A stretch of DNA of 64,000 nt from contig JAJFZO010000882.1 in the NCBI GenBank assembly GCA_021397835.1, positions 1,178,001 to 1,242,000 on the forward strand, given 5' to 3'. Numbering within the stretch: position 1 is the stretch's first letter; each line of letters begins with the position of its first letter. The notes below the pieces were generated by a model that was not told the origin of the DNA, ran no database searches, and saw only the letters and a list, made by a program, of their open reading frames with translations. Source of the stretch: Moringa oleifera (lineage: Eukaryota; Streptophyta; Magnoliopsida; Brassicales; Moringaceae). Shown here in pieces: positions 52,401 to 64,000 of the stretch. A program made the translations under genes and the position numbers.

Positions 52401-53993
52401 TATTTTGCTGACTCCTGTTTTAAATATTTGCAAAAACTAGAAGGGTCTGATACCATGAGTGATGGATATAACTAGACAGTAAATTTATTAATATTGTATC
52501 TGCTATCCATGTGGCATTTTAACTTTGGATTTGGTCGTTATCATGGAAGGAGATTAGTAGTTAGGTTCATGTTCAACTTCAAGAACCTATTTACTGTGTA
52601 CCAATTTGCTTACGTAGTGCAACAACTAAACCTGATGCTCAGTTGTCATGATTAACTGCTGTATTTACTAAGATATCTTTCATTTTTGCTCATACATTGA
52701 TCAACATAATTGCAGGCTTCAGGATTGGAACATGACTACTAAGGATGCATATCAATATTTTGTACTCAGAGCTCAAGAAATGGCAATTTCAAAAAATTGG
52801 AACCCTGTCAACTGGTATGTCTTTGTCTACACCCATATTTTAAAATCCTTTATAGCATTTTAAAGTTCTCTTTTTTCCTTGGATATTCATGCATGATAAG
52901 GTTCTCAAGTTCCTGGTCTTGTTTTTTCTCGTCAAGACTTTCCAAAAATATGGAGTCTCGGTGAAAAATGAAACTGCCTAATGAAAATTTTTGATATGGT
53001 ATTTTAAAATAAGCTAATTCGCTGTTTCTTAGGTACCCAAGGATCAGCTGTTGGAAAAAAATTTCATGTCTGTGTTTCCTGAGTTGAACCTATTTAGTGC
53101 CGTGTCTTTTCTTAAAACATAGAACTACATGACTGAACTGAATACTCTCATTGTAGGGAAGAGACCTTCAATGCATTTGCAACAAAGCTCAATCCACAGA
53201 CTGTGGTGCATAACTGGTGAGTTTATATTGAACTTCTATAGTATTGTCGAGCTGAATACTAAAACTTAACCCCTGCCCCTGTTAACCTATTCCCTTAGGT
53301 TGGGCCCTGGTGTCTGCCCAAAGGCTGTAGCAAAGGGTTTCCGCTGCATCTTCAGCAACCAAGGTGTGTGGTATCTTGACCATCTAGATGTACCTTGGGA
53401 TGATGTTTATACCGCTGAGCCACTCGAAGAAATAGAAGATGCTACCCAGCAAGAGCTCGTGCTTGGAGGAGAAGTTTGCATGTGGGGTGAAACAGTTGAT
53501 GCCTCAGATATTCAGCAAACAATATGGCCTCGAGCTGCAGCAGCTGCAGGTATCTAGTTTGCTTACTGTCAAATTGCATCAACAAATAAAACCCAATGGA
53601 AATTATTGCGCTTGCTTGAATTTGGGTTAGATAACTAGATCTTGATTAGTTTCTCCTGAGCCTTAAATATTAATACATATATAAAAATCAGATGCTGTTA
53701 TGGACACATGTGCGTGTCAAGAACAAGAAAAGACTACTTGTTTGCTGCCATTTTCTTTTAGAGATTCTTTTTCTTTTTCTTTCCTAATTTATCTTACACG
53801 ATTCCACTTGTTTTCAGAGCGCTTGTGGAGCAAGAAGGAGCCGACATCAACAGGAAACATTACCCTAACTGCATTGCCCAGGTTACATTACTTCAGATGC
53901 CTATTGAACAAGCGTGGGATTCAAGCTGCTCCAGTCACAAACAAGTATGCAAGAGGAGGCCCCACAGGTCCAGGCTCGTGTTATGAGCAGTAA
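46471..53993 (+). CDS. HEXO1: Beta-N-acetylhexosaminidase (GH20, HEXO1 type)
   Basis: Fifteen exons: 46471-46809, 46906-46989, 47778-47813, 48616-48727, 48833-48903, 49043-49173, 49506-49522, 49786-49834, 50308-50408, 50857-50916, 51918-51951, 52716-52814, 53157-53216, 53299-53549, 53818-53993. They join in frame to 539 aa. A hydrophobic signal peptide (about residues 1-21) precedes YIWPLPAEFSFGN, the N-terminal GH20b-type domain. The catalytic barrel has LHWHMIDEQ (about 217-225), AEVDVPGH (269-276) and HLGGDEV with the catalytic Asp329-Glu330 pair. The enzyme removes terminal GlcNAc/GalNAc from N-glycans; HEXO1 is vacuolar in Arabidopsis, so that location is by family. The first in-frame codon further upstream is GTG, not ATG, so 46471 is the start. 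Exon 7 is only 17 nt. The Asp usually found after VNT is Ala here (exon 10/11 join). Confidence 0.94.
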
Positions 53994-56900
53994 ATCTTCT
54001 TGCATCCATAAACTATCAAACCCTGCATTTCTTTGCTCTGTATATTTGTGTACCAGTGTTGCAAAAGCCAGAAAAAACTTCATTGCAAAACCAGCTTGTG
54101 TAAGAAAATGTTGTTAATTTGATGGACAGAGCTGTTTTGAATTTAGGGTTCCTGAGTTGGAAATACCCTAAATTGTCTGATACTGCAGCTTTGTCAAACA
54201 GCTTGTTGAACTTCATCATTTAAAAGATTATATCAAGCTTGTTCCCTTTCAATTTCAAATCTCATTGGGGGAAGGTTCATATTTTCTTTTTCAATGGTCA
54301 ATCCAGTCTTGACTGACTTGCCCCATAATCAAGGAAACTCGGAAACAGACACAAAGGACAATGATTTTCTGACTCTTGAGACGGCAGAATTCAATGTCAA
54401 TTGCTTGCTTGAATTCCATGACTTAGACATGGACTTAGACTCTGCATTTTTGTTGTACCAACTCTTCTCATGTTAAACTTTGCACATTACATTCATATAT
54501 TTGTCGTTCGTAAATAACGTATTTTCATAGTTTTTAAAGATAAATATTATATAAATTTTAAAAATATTTTATCTTAATTTAAAATATTTTAATTTATTAA
54601 TTTAAATTAAATTAAATTAATCAAAAAATTAAAAATATTAAAAATATTTCAATTGAGAGTTTTGTATTACTAATTTTGATTTAACACTATTAAAAATATA
54701 AAAAATATATAATTTATCACCATAAAAAATTTTAAAAATTATTAAATATTAAAAATATATATATTTTTTAAAATTATAATAAATAGATCATAAATTGATA
54801 ATTAAAAAAATGAGAAATTGACTCAAAATGAATAAGTGTTTTAACAACGAAATATTTTATTTTTATAATAATTAAAATAAAAATTTAATTTAATTATTTT
54901 TGATCAATCAAAAAATTTTTAAAATTTAACATAATTTAAATAACATTCATCTTATTTTTAAATATATGAGATTTTTTAAATAAATTTTTAACAAAATAAA
55001 ATTAATAATTTTATAAACAATAATTCTAACAGTAATGTAAGTGTCGAAATCAAAATAAACAACATTTTATAAAAAAAGGATATAAACGTATTTAAATTTT
55101 TAACACAATTTTTTTTTTCAATTTATTAAAAAAAACCCAAAAAGATAAGTTTATTTGACTAATGCATGAATGAAGAAGCAACCATGTGAGCACTTGCCTT
55201 CAAGAAAGCAACTTGAAACAACTAAAAGCAAGCAATGGTCCATAAAGTAGCATTTTGTGACCCAAAACTGATCTTCTTCTCTGCCTGCAAGTCTCATCGC
55301 CCCATGTGCATTGTTGTCTTACTTGCTGGTTAGGCTAATCAGAGCCAACAACTTTCCAAGCCCTAATGCCACCATTTTGTTATGACCTCTAGAGAGGGAC
55401 CTAACCATTTCAACTTTTTGACCCAATTTGTACTTCATTTTCACCTATCAAAAAGTGAAGATTGTTGAATGCTCGTTTCGGAAGTTAGGTGATTTATTTT
55501 ACAAATTTTAAAATTTATTTAATGTTTAAATTTCCAAATTTATCTTATAATCATTAAATTTATAATTCTCCTGAAAAATAATAGTTATTACGTTAATTCA
55601 TATCATATTATAAAAATATGATTTTTATTTAAAAATAGAGTTTTTAATTATTTTTAAAAATATTTATAAATTGTAATAAAACAAAAAATTTATTACATGA
55701 TAAAATAGCTTTTTAGATAATAATTTTATTTTATTTTAATATGTTATAAATATATATTTTTTATCTGAGTTGAATAACTCGGTTAATAAATGAAAGCTGA
55801 AATTGATTTACAAGATAATATTTACTTAGAAGTGAGTTCAACTCGTTGAAAAATTAAATATAAATTTTTAATGTATTTATAATTTATTATAAATAAAATA
55901 CTCATAATTTTTTGAATAAAATAATTTTTAAATAATGTAAAATTTAAAAATTTCACGTATTGTTTTATAATAAAAAATTATGATGGAATTCTTATATGAT
56001 TATTGACTTTCTTATGTTAAAGTAGATTTTAAATTTGCATAAATTATAATTAAATAATTTTATTTTAATTGTCAAATTATCTAATTTGAATAAAAAATAT
56101 TCCCTTTATGGCAATATTACACGGTTTATTGTCTTATGATGAATTATTATCTATGATTTAGCTTTTTCGAACATATTTTATAATCTTTTGACTTTTACAA
56201 ATTTTTATTATTAAATAAAGAGAATTTTATTTATTTAAAATATTTAATGAAATTAAATGAACTTTTTAAGTTTTTGTTTAAAATATTATTTATTGATGAA
56301 AAGGTTTTAATTAATACAATTTTATTAAAAGAATAATAACAAATAGTCCGTAAGTGGATATTTAAGTCTTCCATAGAGAATGGTTCTCACTCTGGGCGCT
56401 CAGTCAAATAAAGAATTAAAGCCATTCATTGAAAGGGACTGCTACTGCCTCCCCCACCCCGCCCCCCTCTCTGTCTCTCCCCTCTCCTCCTTTCTGCTTT
56501 TGCTTCCTCTGCCCTCTCTCTCTTTCTGCTTCTCTCTGTGTTTGTCCGTTAAAACGGCTCTCTTGCGCAGCTGCCTCCTGGTGTTTTACTACGTGAGTTC
56601 TCAAATCTTTGTCTCTGTCTCTCTCTTCAGTTTTACGTCACTGGACGGAAACCCTAGAAAATCTTGTACAATTTCAGTTGGTTTTCGTGGGAGTTTCGTT
56701 CCATTGTGTTCGAATTTTTGGTCTTATGGTTTAGTTAGAGCTCAAAAACGGTTTTTTTGTTTGTCTTTTTTGGCTAACAGTTGGACTCTGTGGTTTTAAT
56801 TTCTGCGTTTCTTATAACAGTGGACTTCATTGCTTAAAATCATGGATTTACTATTGAATTTCTTTTGGTTTGAGTTAAAATTTAGTTATATTGAATGCGA

Positions 56901-57300
56901 TAAGTGTTTGATTTGCTGCTTAAATTTGTGTCCTATGTGTAGGAGTCATGCTTGATCTGCCCTGGGTTCTAGTTTGTTGTGCATGTAAACCAGGAAATCA
57001 GTTGAACAAATTGATCCGTCTGCCCAAATTTTAAGATAAGTTTTTTAAGTTGGCACGGTGGGGATTTGGTTTTCTGGATTTGAGTGGTGATGGATGCAAT
57101 TTAAGGTTGGAGCAGATTTCCTGGATTGGCTGAAATTTCTAACTGACTTGTGGAAGTGGCCATGACAAGTCTAGAAGGTTAGGGTTTTTTGTGAGGATTT
57201 GGTCAAAATTTTTAGATGTGCTTCCTCAGATGTTGAACTGGCTGGGTTCATTCAGATTTTAAGATTTGTCTCAAGATTTTGTTCATACTTCTGAGCGGGC
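53994..57300. other. HEXO1 3' UTR, AT-rich gap and MKP1 5' region
   Basis: 53994-54480 is the HEXO1 3' UTR and flank. 54500-56340 is very AT-rich, with a copy of the recurring module (about 54600-54850) and a more balanced island at 55140-55450 that I cannot assign. 56380-57300 is the MKP1 leader: a CT-rich tract at 56440-56640, typical of a plant 5' UTR, then probably a leader intron starting near 56593 (ACGTGAG). The exact transcription start is not determinable. Confidence 0.45.
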
Positions 57301-60300
57301 ATGGTGGGTAAAGAGGATGCAGCCAGTAATCCTCGGCCTCCTAGCCAGCTTTCTGGCTCCCGGAAATTGTTCTGGCGTTCTGCCTCATGGTCCTCTTCCC
57401 GCACTTCCACTCAAAATCCTGAAACTGGAGAAAAAGACTCAGCAGATCCATGTGGGAATGTTGGTAACAGTAATGGACAAAATCATCGGTTTCCTGCTCC
57501 GTTAACTCCACGATCCCAACAGAACTTCAAGGCTAGATCTTGTTTGCCTCCTTTGCAGCCCTTATCTATTGCTCGCCGAAGTTTGGATGAATGGCCTAAG
57601 GCGGGTTCTGATGACCTTGGTGAGTGGCCACAGCCACCAACCCCAAGTGGGAACAAGAATAGTGAGAGGTTAAAGCTTGATTTGTCATCAATTCAGCGAA
57701 ACCCAGATAAGAGTGGCGGGCTTGTTAAGAAGGATAAGATTGCATTTTTTGATAAAGAATGCTCGAAAGTGGCCGAACATGTTTATCTTGGTGGAGATGC
57801 TGTCGCAAGGGATAGGGATATACTAAAGCAGCATGGGATTAGTCATGTTTTGAATTGTGTGGGCTTTGTCTGTCCTGAGTATTTTAAGTCAGATTTCATG
57901 TACAGAACCTTGTGGTTGCAGGATAGTCCGTCAGAGGATATTACTAGTATTCTTTATGATGTTTTTGATTATTTTGAAGATGTTAGGGAACAAGGTGGAA
58001 GAGTTTTTGTCCATTGTTGCCAGGGGGTGTCACGTTCTACTTCATTGGTGATAGCGTATCTGATGTGGAGAGAAGGACAGAGTTTTGATGATGCATTTCA
58101 GTATGTGAAGGCGGCTAGAGGTATTGCTGATCCAAATATGGGCTTCGCTTGCCAGTTGTTACAGTGCCAAAAGAGGGTTCATGCCTTCCCGCTTAGCCCC
58201 AGTTCCCTGCTGCGTATGTATAGAATTGCTCCACACTCTCCATATGATCCATTGCATCTTGTCCCAAAGATGTTGAATGATCCTTCTCCATCTGCTTTGG
58301 ATTCAAGAGGTGCATTTATTGTTCACATACCTTCTGCAATATATATTTGGATCGGTAAGAATTGCGAATCTATCATGGAAAGGGATGCAAGAGGGGCTGT
58401 TTGTCAGATTGTTCGTTATGAGAGAGTCCGAGGGCCAATTGTGATGATCAAGGAGGGGGAAGAACCTGCTTATTTTTGGGATGCTTTTGTGAACCTTTTG
58501 CCTTTGATGGATAAATCTGGAAAAAGGATGGATCTTGGGGATTCAACATTTAAGATTTGTCCTGGTGAAAGGAAACTTGACGTGTATAATGTTGATTTTG
58601 AGATTTTCCATAAGGCTATAATGGGGGGTTTTGTTCCTCCTTTTGCATCATCAGATAATGAACATGAAACCCTCCTTCCTGCCCGAGAAAGCAGTTGGAG
58701 TGCACTCAGGCGGAAGTTTGCCTCTGGTGTTTTCAAGGAGTTTGTGTCAGCGCCCAAAATATCTTTATCCAGGGTCTATTCTGATTCTATGATGATAGTA
58801 CATGCATCATCGCCTTCATCGACATCTTCATCATCATCTTCATCATCTTCACCTCCATATCTCTCCCCAGATTCTGTGTCTTCTGATTCAAGTACTAGTT
58901 CAAAGTATCTGTCAGAATCCTCTCTAGATTCTCCTTCAGCTGCCTCTTCTCTTCCTCCTTTGTCTTCAACTTTGACAAACGATTCTAACTTGTCTCTTCT
59001 CTCATCCAAAACTTGTTCTCTTTCTTTGGCTAACTGTCCAGAAGATTGTGCCAATTTCTCTTCACAGCCATGTTCCGAATCCTCATCACCATTTAAAAAA
59101 GTTTCACCTTCCCTAGCAGAGCGCCGAGGTAGTTTGTCAACTTCTCTAAAACTGCCAGGGATGACTGATAATATTAGAGTCACAAAGGCTCCATCAAGCA
59201 TTTTTGGCTGTAAGAAAGATGGTACCAGGATAAATGACAACACTTGCACCTTATGTCAGTCAGATAGTATAGAAATCATATTTAGTTCCAAGGAGCCCAA
59301 GTTGAAGATGTCTCCTGGTAGAGTAGCTAATACTGATTCTCACAAAGAAGCTACTTCTGTCGATGACTGCAGTGAAGCATGGGGAAATTATCCTGTGGGA
59401 GAAAGGCTACCTTTTGATGATTCGAATCGGAGGAATACTAGTTTTTCCAAAAGTTGTGACCTTACACATCCTTTAGTATGTTGTTGGCCTAGTATGGAAA
59501 GGATCTTGAAATTTAGTCGGAGTGCTCTGGATTCTAAATCTGCTTTTGCAATTTTCTCTCCAAGTCCAGTAGTTGGCCAAAATGAGGATAAAATTCTATA
59601 TTTTTGGGTGGGAAAGTCATTTGGCCTTGGTAGAAGCCAGATTCAGTTAGATGGTAAAAGAGGGTTAGGTGATCCAGAAGATGTTGACTGGAATGAAGTT
59701 ATTTGCGATGTTTTAACCAGAATGGTTCTGCCAGAGGACACCCCTGTTAAGGTATGAAATCAATCTTGGAACTTTTTACATTTTTGTGCGTTTTAAGTTT
59801 TATAATTCTTGTTCCTTATTATGTATACAGTGTTTTGTTTTCAATGTCCTGTATGATTTAAATGTTTCTGTTCAAGATTTTGAATCTGGAAACATAATGG
59901 TGTCATCAATAACATATAATTATTCGCAGATTGTTCTGCTTTAGTTGTGTGTGTGAGCTGGTGATTTATATGTGGAAGAAGAAGGATCCAAGGGGATGTC
60001 TTGTGATGTGAATCTCGGAAGCCGATAAATTAGGGATCCTTGATTTAGGAACTATAGACCATGAGACAGTTTTGTTCTTGCAATTATTATTAGAAACTTC
60101 TTTTTTTGATAAGAAACAAAATAGTTATATGTTATATACAAAGCATAAAGGGGGCTGCAACCCTTTACAAGTATGTTAGAAATTAGAGGTAAGGATCTCT
60201 CCAAAATCTAAATAATCCGTCTCATTTACAAAATATGTACTGTGCACACCAAAGTTTTAGGATATGCAACTACTTATACGTAAGGACTTTATTGGTGTTT

Positions 60301-61648
60301 CAATCTCCTCAGAAGCCTTCTGTTCCTATTCTTTCATATTATCCGAAAAATAATCACAGGTGCCATCCTAACCATCTCCTCTCGTTCTTTGGGAGCCCAC
60401 TCTCCTGCCCATGCCAGTAACTCCTCCCCTACAGAACCTGTGACAGCCCAAGATAATCCCTTTACTGCAAGAGCCCTCTCCCAAACATGTCTAGAACACT
60501 TGCACCAGAGGAGGATGTGGCGTGTTGTCTCCTTTTGTCCTTGCACAGAAAACATTGGTTAACCAAACTCTTTTCCATTTTTTTGAAGTTGATAATAGTA
60601 AGGATTTTAGCTCTCACAGCCTTCCAAGCTAATAAAGCCACTTGGTTATTAAAAAGTGTAAATAAGGTCCAGGGTCCGAATCCCTTTGAGGTCAATGAGT
60701 TCGTTCCTGGTCATTAAATTTTGGGCACCAGGGATTTGTGGTTGGTCTGAGCTCTCCGTTGATTTGTCGCTGTAGAATGATGGAGGAAATTCGGTGGATA
60801 CTATGGTTATCAAAAAAAAATTCAAATTTTTTAAGAAGATTCAACAGTCTGAGAAGTTTGTACTAATTAGTAAATAAAACATTATGCAAGAGAAATGGAG
60901 ATTCATTGTTTATAATATTTGTAAATGGAGACTACACGTAAATTTGATGGGATTATCATTTCAATATGTTTAATCAAAGGGAAATCCATTAAGATCATCT
61001 ACCATGTTTTTTAACCTAGTTATTAATCTTTCTCATGTGTGCAAAGCATTTTGGGAGGGTATGCTGGGAAATACCATCTAGATATCAGTATTCTATGCTT
61101 TAAGTGTATATTGCAAGTGTACTGGTTAGCCTTTTGCATGCTAATGTTAAGGTTTGAACTGGGGGTTATCTTCTTAATTGCATGTTATTAGTTAGAAGCT
61201 AATGGATGGTTCAACTAGTATTAATTTTTAGGGTTTTTGTAAATTTATTTGCTAATGTTTTAAGTTCTTGGTTCAAGAAGTTGTAAGACGTAAGGTGGGA
61301 GTGAGGTTCTAAACCGAGTGTTGCATTTTACTTTCTGAGTAACCTGTCCTTTTTTGTGCTATTCTTCTCTCTGGCAACTTTGTTACTTATCAGCCGGCAC
61401 ATGTGGGGCCTGGCTTGTTTCTGCAGTAAATTTGAATGAAAAAAATTTGTGAACTTGTTTTCTATTCTCTGTTCAATTTTCATTCTTTTTTAGTATTAGT
61501 TTTATTCTTTTTTAGAGTACATGCTGATCAATCGTTGTAGTTTCTTCATGGTATATTCTAAATGTGAATGCTGAGTGCTGACTTGGAGCAGATTGTTATG
61601 GAAGATGACGAACCAGTGGAATTTCTTGCATTGTTGAGTACATTATAG
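57301..61648 (+). CDS. MKP1: Dual-specificity MAP kinase phosphatase, MKP1 type
   Basis: Two exons, 57301-59751 and 61592-61648, joined in frame to 835 aa. The short last exon encodes IVMEDDEPVEFLALLSTL and a stop, which matches the end of this family. The N-terminal region has RKLFWRSASWSSSRT and RRSLDEWPKAGSDDLGEWP. The dual-specificity phosphatase domain (about 148-290) holds the catalytic loop HCCQGVSRS, with nucleophile Cys239 and Arg245. A gelsolin-like region (RGAFIVHIPSAIYIWIGK, about 336-420) follows. A long Ser-rich, low-complexity segment (58806-59150) precedes the conserved KVSPSLAERRGSLSTSLKLPG. MKP1 dephosphorylates MPK3/MPK6-type MAP kinases and restrains stress and immune signalling in Arabidopsis; the role here is by orthology. 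It sits 3.3 kb downstream of HEXO1 on the same strand. The single intron (1.84 kb) holds a LINE fragment. Confidence 0.95.
60101..60780 (-). mobile_element. 5'-truncated LINE retrotransposon fragment in the MKP1 intron
   Basis: On the minus strand two broken overlapping frames (about 60695-60462 and 60555-60334) carry the reverse-transcriptase zinc-binding (zf-RVT) domain. Its pattern is FNNQVALLAWKAVRAKILT, then QCFLC, then HILLWCKCSRHVW. The element ends with a short A run (T run on plus at 60100-60107) after a TTTGTTTCTTATC stretch, as plant LINE tails do. The frame shift between the two frames and the missing upstream reverse transcriptase show it is dead. Insertion is antisense to MKP1. 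The 5' limit is approximate. Confidence 0.75.
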
Positions 61649-63268
61649 CATCATGACAGTTAGGGGAAATTTTGCAACTCAGTAGCTCGATTCACGTCTC
61701 AATTTGTCCAACTGGCCTATTGCAAGTTTATCAGGTCCTAATATCAACTCTCGCCAGCAAAATGAGTGAGGTATCAAGCTCTTTCTTTATTATTTCTATG
61801 GTTTAATTCCCATAGTGTTAATATCTGGGCCCTGTGATGGGTTTGCTGCTTGCTTATTTGTATTAGTCTAAAGTTGAAGAACTTGTTTGAGGGAATGTTG
61901 AGGACCATGTTTTCTTGTGATATGGGACTCTTTGACTGGTTTGTTTTTCATAAAATGACCCTCGGAATTCTAAGCAAAAGGATGCATATTGGTTTATTAG
62001 TTATGCTTTGCTTGCGAGTGTGACTTCTTGCTGATCTGGTGACTTTTTAATAACAGTCTTAGATGAAACTATTTTGGGAATGTTATGAAAGTCAAGTTTA
62101 TATCCATCTAGGTCATAACTGTGCTTAACAGAGTATCTCTTTTCAGTTATCACTCCTTGTAAAGTTTTTTTTTTTAGTGTGAATCATTCTGTTCTTGTCA
62201 AATTGCAAAGCTGAAATGACAAAAGTGTGCTTCTAGAGATGCAGGTGTACAAATCCTATGTGACATGAAGATAATGTGAATCTTATAAAAAATTGAGAAA
62301 AAGAATGTTAAGAACAATGAAAGGAAGCATTATGGGAAATGCTACTTTCCTTTAACAGAGCTTAAAAGTTCAGGAATTGTCAAACGTGGTATCTTGCAAA
62401 CAACACTTTGAAGTGGTGGTAAATTTAGTTTTAACAGTTTGACATCTGACTGGAGCAGTTGCCATTATTTTTGTCGTTCGAGAAATTGAAGTTTGATTCA
62501 TTTTAGCATTGTTGTATAATCTGTTTCATCTTAGGAAGCAAAGTCGATTTGTTACTTTCATTTTTTATTTTTTATTTTTTTACTTTGCTTATGTTGTATG
62601 TCTTCTGTTGTGTGGCATGCAGGAGGCTGCTTTTCTCAGTTACATTGACATCATTCAGCAAGTTGTACAGCCTGGTAACACCGATGTAACCAAGGATCAT
62701 CATTTGTTCTACAGAAGGAATGTTCTTGTATATTCAGAATTACTTGGAATTGAATTCTGTAGACTTTTTCAGGCAAATAGATAGCCTTTAAGTTTTGCTT
62801 ATGTTAGAGGCATTACAGGTTACTTCCATCTGATTATGGATCCTTAAATGCCTCCTAAATGCAACAGTGGTTGACAGGCAATTCTGGTCACTAGTAATCA
62901 CAATCTCTAAGCATCGATTTCTCAATTCCAGTGGACTTTGCGTCCCTAGGTTGATCCCAAACTCTGTAAATAGCAATTTGGATTTTGAAATGTTTGGCTG
63001 CATTGTAGCAGCTATTTGATTGGCTTAGCGACAATCCTGCCTGTGCTTTGATCATCTATGTATGCTAAAGATAGGGAGCTATCTGATAGAAAAAGAATAG
63101 ATACCGGTCAAAACTTATCATATTTGCTACTCCATAGATAAGACTATTGGCAAGACTTGAAGAGGGACTTCACTCCGATAGCACAATCACCTTTTCTTTT
63201 AGTCTCTCACATTTCCAAAATGCCCAGTTCAAGAAAAGATTCAACAAATGTACTTACCCGTTTTTAGA
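61649..63268. other. MKP1 3' UTR and downstream sequence
   Basis: Ordinary plant non-coding composition follows the MKP1 stop, and the 3' UTR probably covers the first few hundred bases. An open frame at 62622-62784 (EAAFLSYIDIIQQ...) follows a possible acceptor (GCATGCAG) but I recognise no domain; it could be part of a spliced 3' UTR. No other gene is visible. Confidence 0.4.
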
Positions 63269-64000
63269 CCATCTTCAACCCAAAACATCAAATTTAACAC
63301 CAATTTGGTGTTAAAAAAGAATCTTTTTAGAATATTTTAACACTAAATTTTTTTCATCTCCAACCCATTGACACTAAATTGATGTTATGATATTATTTTA
63401 ATAATAATATTATAATTATTTTTAATAAAAATATTTATAAATATTAATTAATTTATAAATATTTTTAAAATAATTAATATAATTTAAAATTTTTATTTTT
63501 ATTTATATATTTTTAAAAAATTAATATTATATAATAAATTATAATTTTTAGTAATTTTAAAATTAATAATTTATCAATTAAATTTTATAAAAATATTTTT
63601 ACCTTAATTTTAACTTAATTATTTTTATGAGTTACTTATATTTTTACGATAATATATAATTTTTTGATAGAGTAATTTTACCTACATGATTCAAATCGTT
63701 AATGTGTAGGAGGAAGTGAAGATGACTTTCCCACATTTTAAATAGTTTTAAGGTTAGTTTATTATTGTTAAAGTATTTTAATTTTAATTAATGTTGTAAT
63801 TTCAGTTTAAGTTGTAATCGTTAATGTGTTGTTATATTTATTCTACTGTGTTATCAATTGAAAAAAATTTATTTTTATCATGTTCATGCAAAAATTTAAA
63901 TTATATCATAAATTATAAATTATTTTAAATTTTCATATATTTTTAAATAATAATATTAATAGTATATATAATTTTATTATTAATTAAATAAATTATTATT
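63269..64000. mobile_element. Possible MITE-like end running off the window
   Basis: A sharp change to AT-rich DNA begins with ACCATCTTCAACCCAAAACA and soon contains the palindrome TTAACACCAATTTGGTGTTAA and then CATCTCCAACCCATTGACAC. CATCTCCAACCC-type ends are common in plant DNA elements. The other end lies outside the window, so this is tentative. Confidence 0.3.

Noticed and set aside
58776..59249. 157-aa acidic minus-strand ORF (Asp/Glu-rich)
   Set aside because: It is the antisense shadow of the Ser-rich TCA/TCT codons in MKP1 exon 1.
20569..61648. U12-type introns in the annotated genes
   Set aside because: I looked for ATATCCTT or GTATCCTT donors at the exon borders because of the U12 gene. 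None of the modelled introns has one.
62509..62784. 91-aa plus-strand ORF after MKP1
   Set aside because: No domain is recognisable and it lies in the MKP1 3' region; perhaps spliced UTR, not enough for a gene call.

Overview
This 64 kb window is nuclear DNA from a flowering plant, very probably a eudicot. Coding islands are split by many short AT-rich introns and separated by long, extremely AT-rich intergenic stretches, and all recognisable proteins are plant families with close eudicot-type sequence. Neighbouring HEXO1 and MKP1 reproduce the Arabidopsis At3g55260/At3g55270 pair. I cannot name the species from sequence alone.

Layout. 1-226: 3' end of a dirigent gene (+). 441-512: tRNA-Pro(AGG) (-). 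1066-4571: TRM/LONGIFOLIA-type microtubule-associated protein (-, 3 coding exons). 9750-12798: cytosolic-type dehydroascorbate reductase (+, 6 exons). 14621-15631: a 100-aa plant-specific TIGR01589-type protein (-, 3 exons). About 19820-19978: a U12 minor-spliceosome snRNA gene (-) with plant USE and TATA elements at canonical spacing. 20569-30778: SULTR4-type sulfate transporter (-, 17 exons, one GC-AG intron). 33872-37717: MTP11-type manganese transporter (-, 6 exons). 38-46 kb: a gene desert holding a tRNA-His pseudogene and a decayed, rearranged endogenous pararetrovirus fragment with large inverted and direct repeats. 46471-53993: HEXO1-type beta-hexosaminidase (+, 15 exons, one of 17 nt). 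57301-61648: MKP1-type MAP kinase phosphatase (+, 2 exons) with a LINE fragment in its intron. The right end is AT-rich and may begin a MITE-like element.

The genes are independent eukaryotic transcription units, not an operon. Exon joins were checked by reading frame and by GT/AG (once GC/AG) borders; every multi-exon model stays open from start to stop. The least expected item is the U12 snRNA gene, which lies where only a spurious 64-aa ORF would be called. Other structure worth attention is the pararetrovirus inverted repeat, the MITE, SINE-like and LINE pieces inside introns, several tandem duplications, and an AT-rich sequence module that recurs in most intergenic gaps. I found no CRISPR array and no clearly new protein system.
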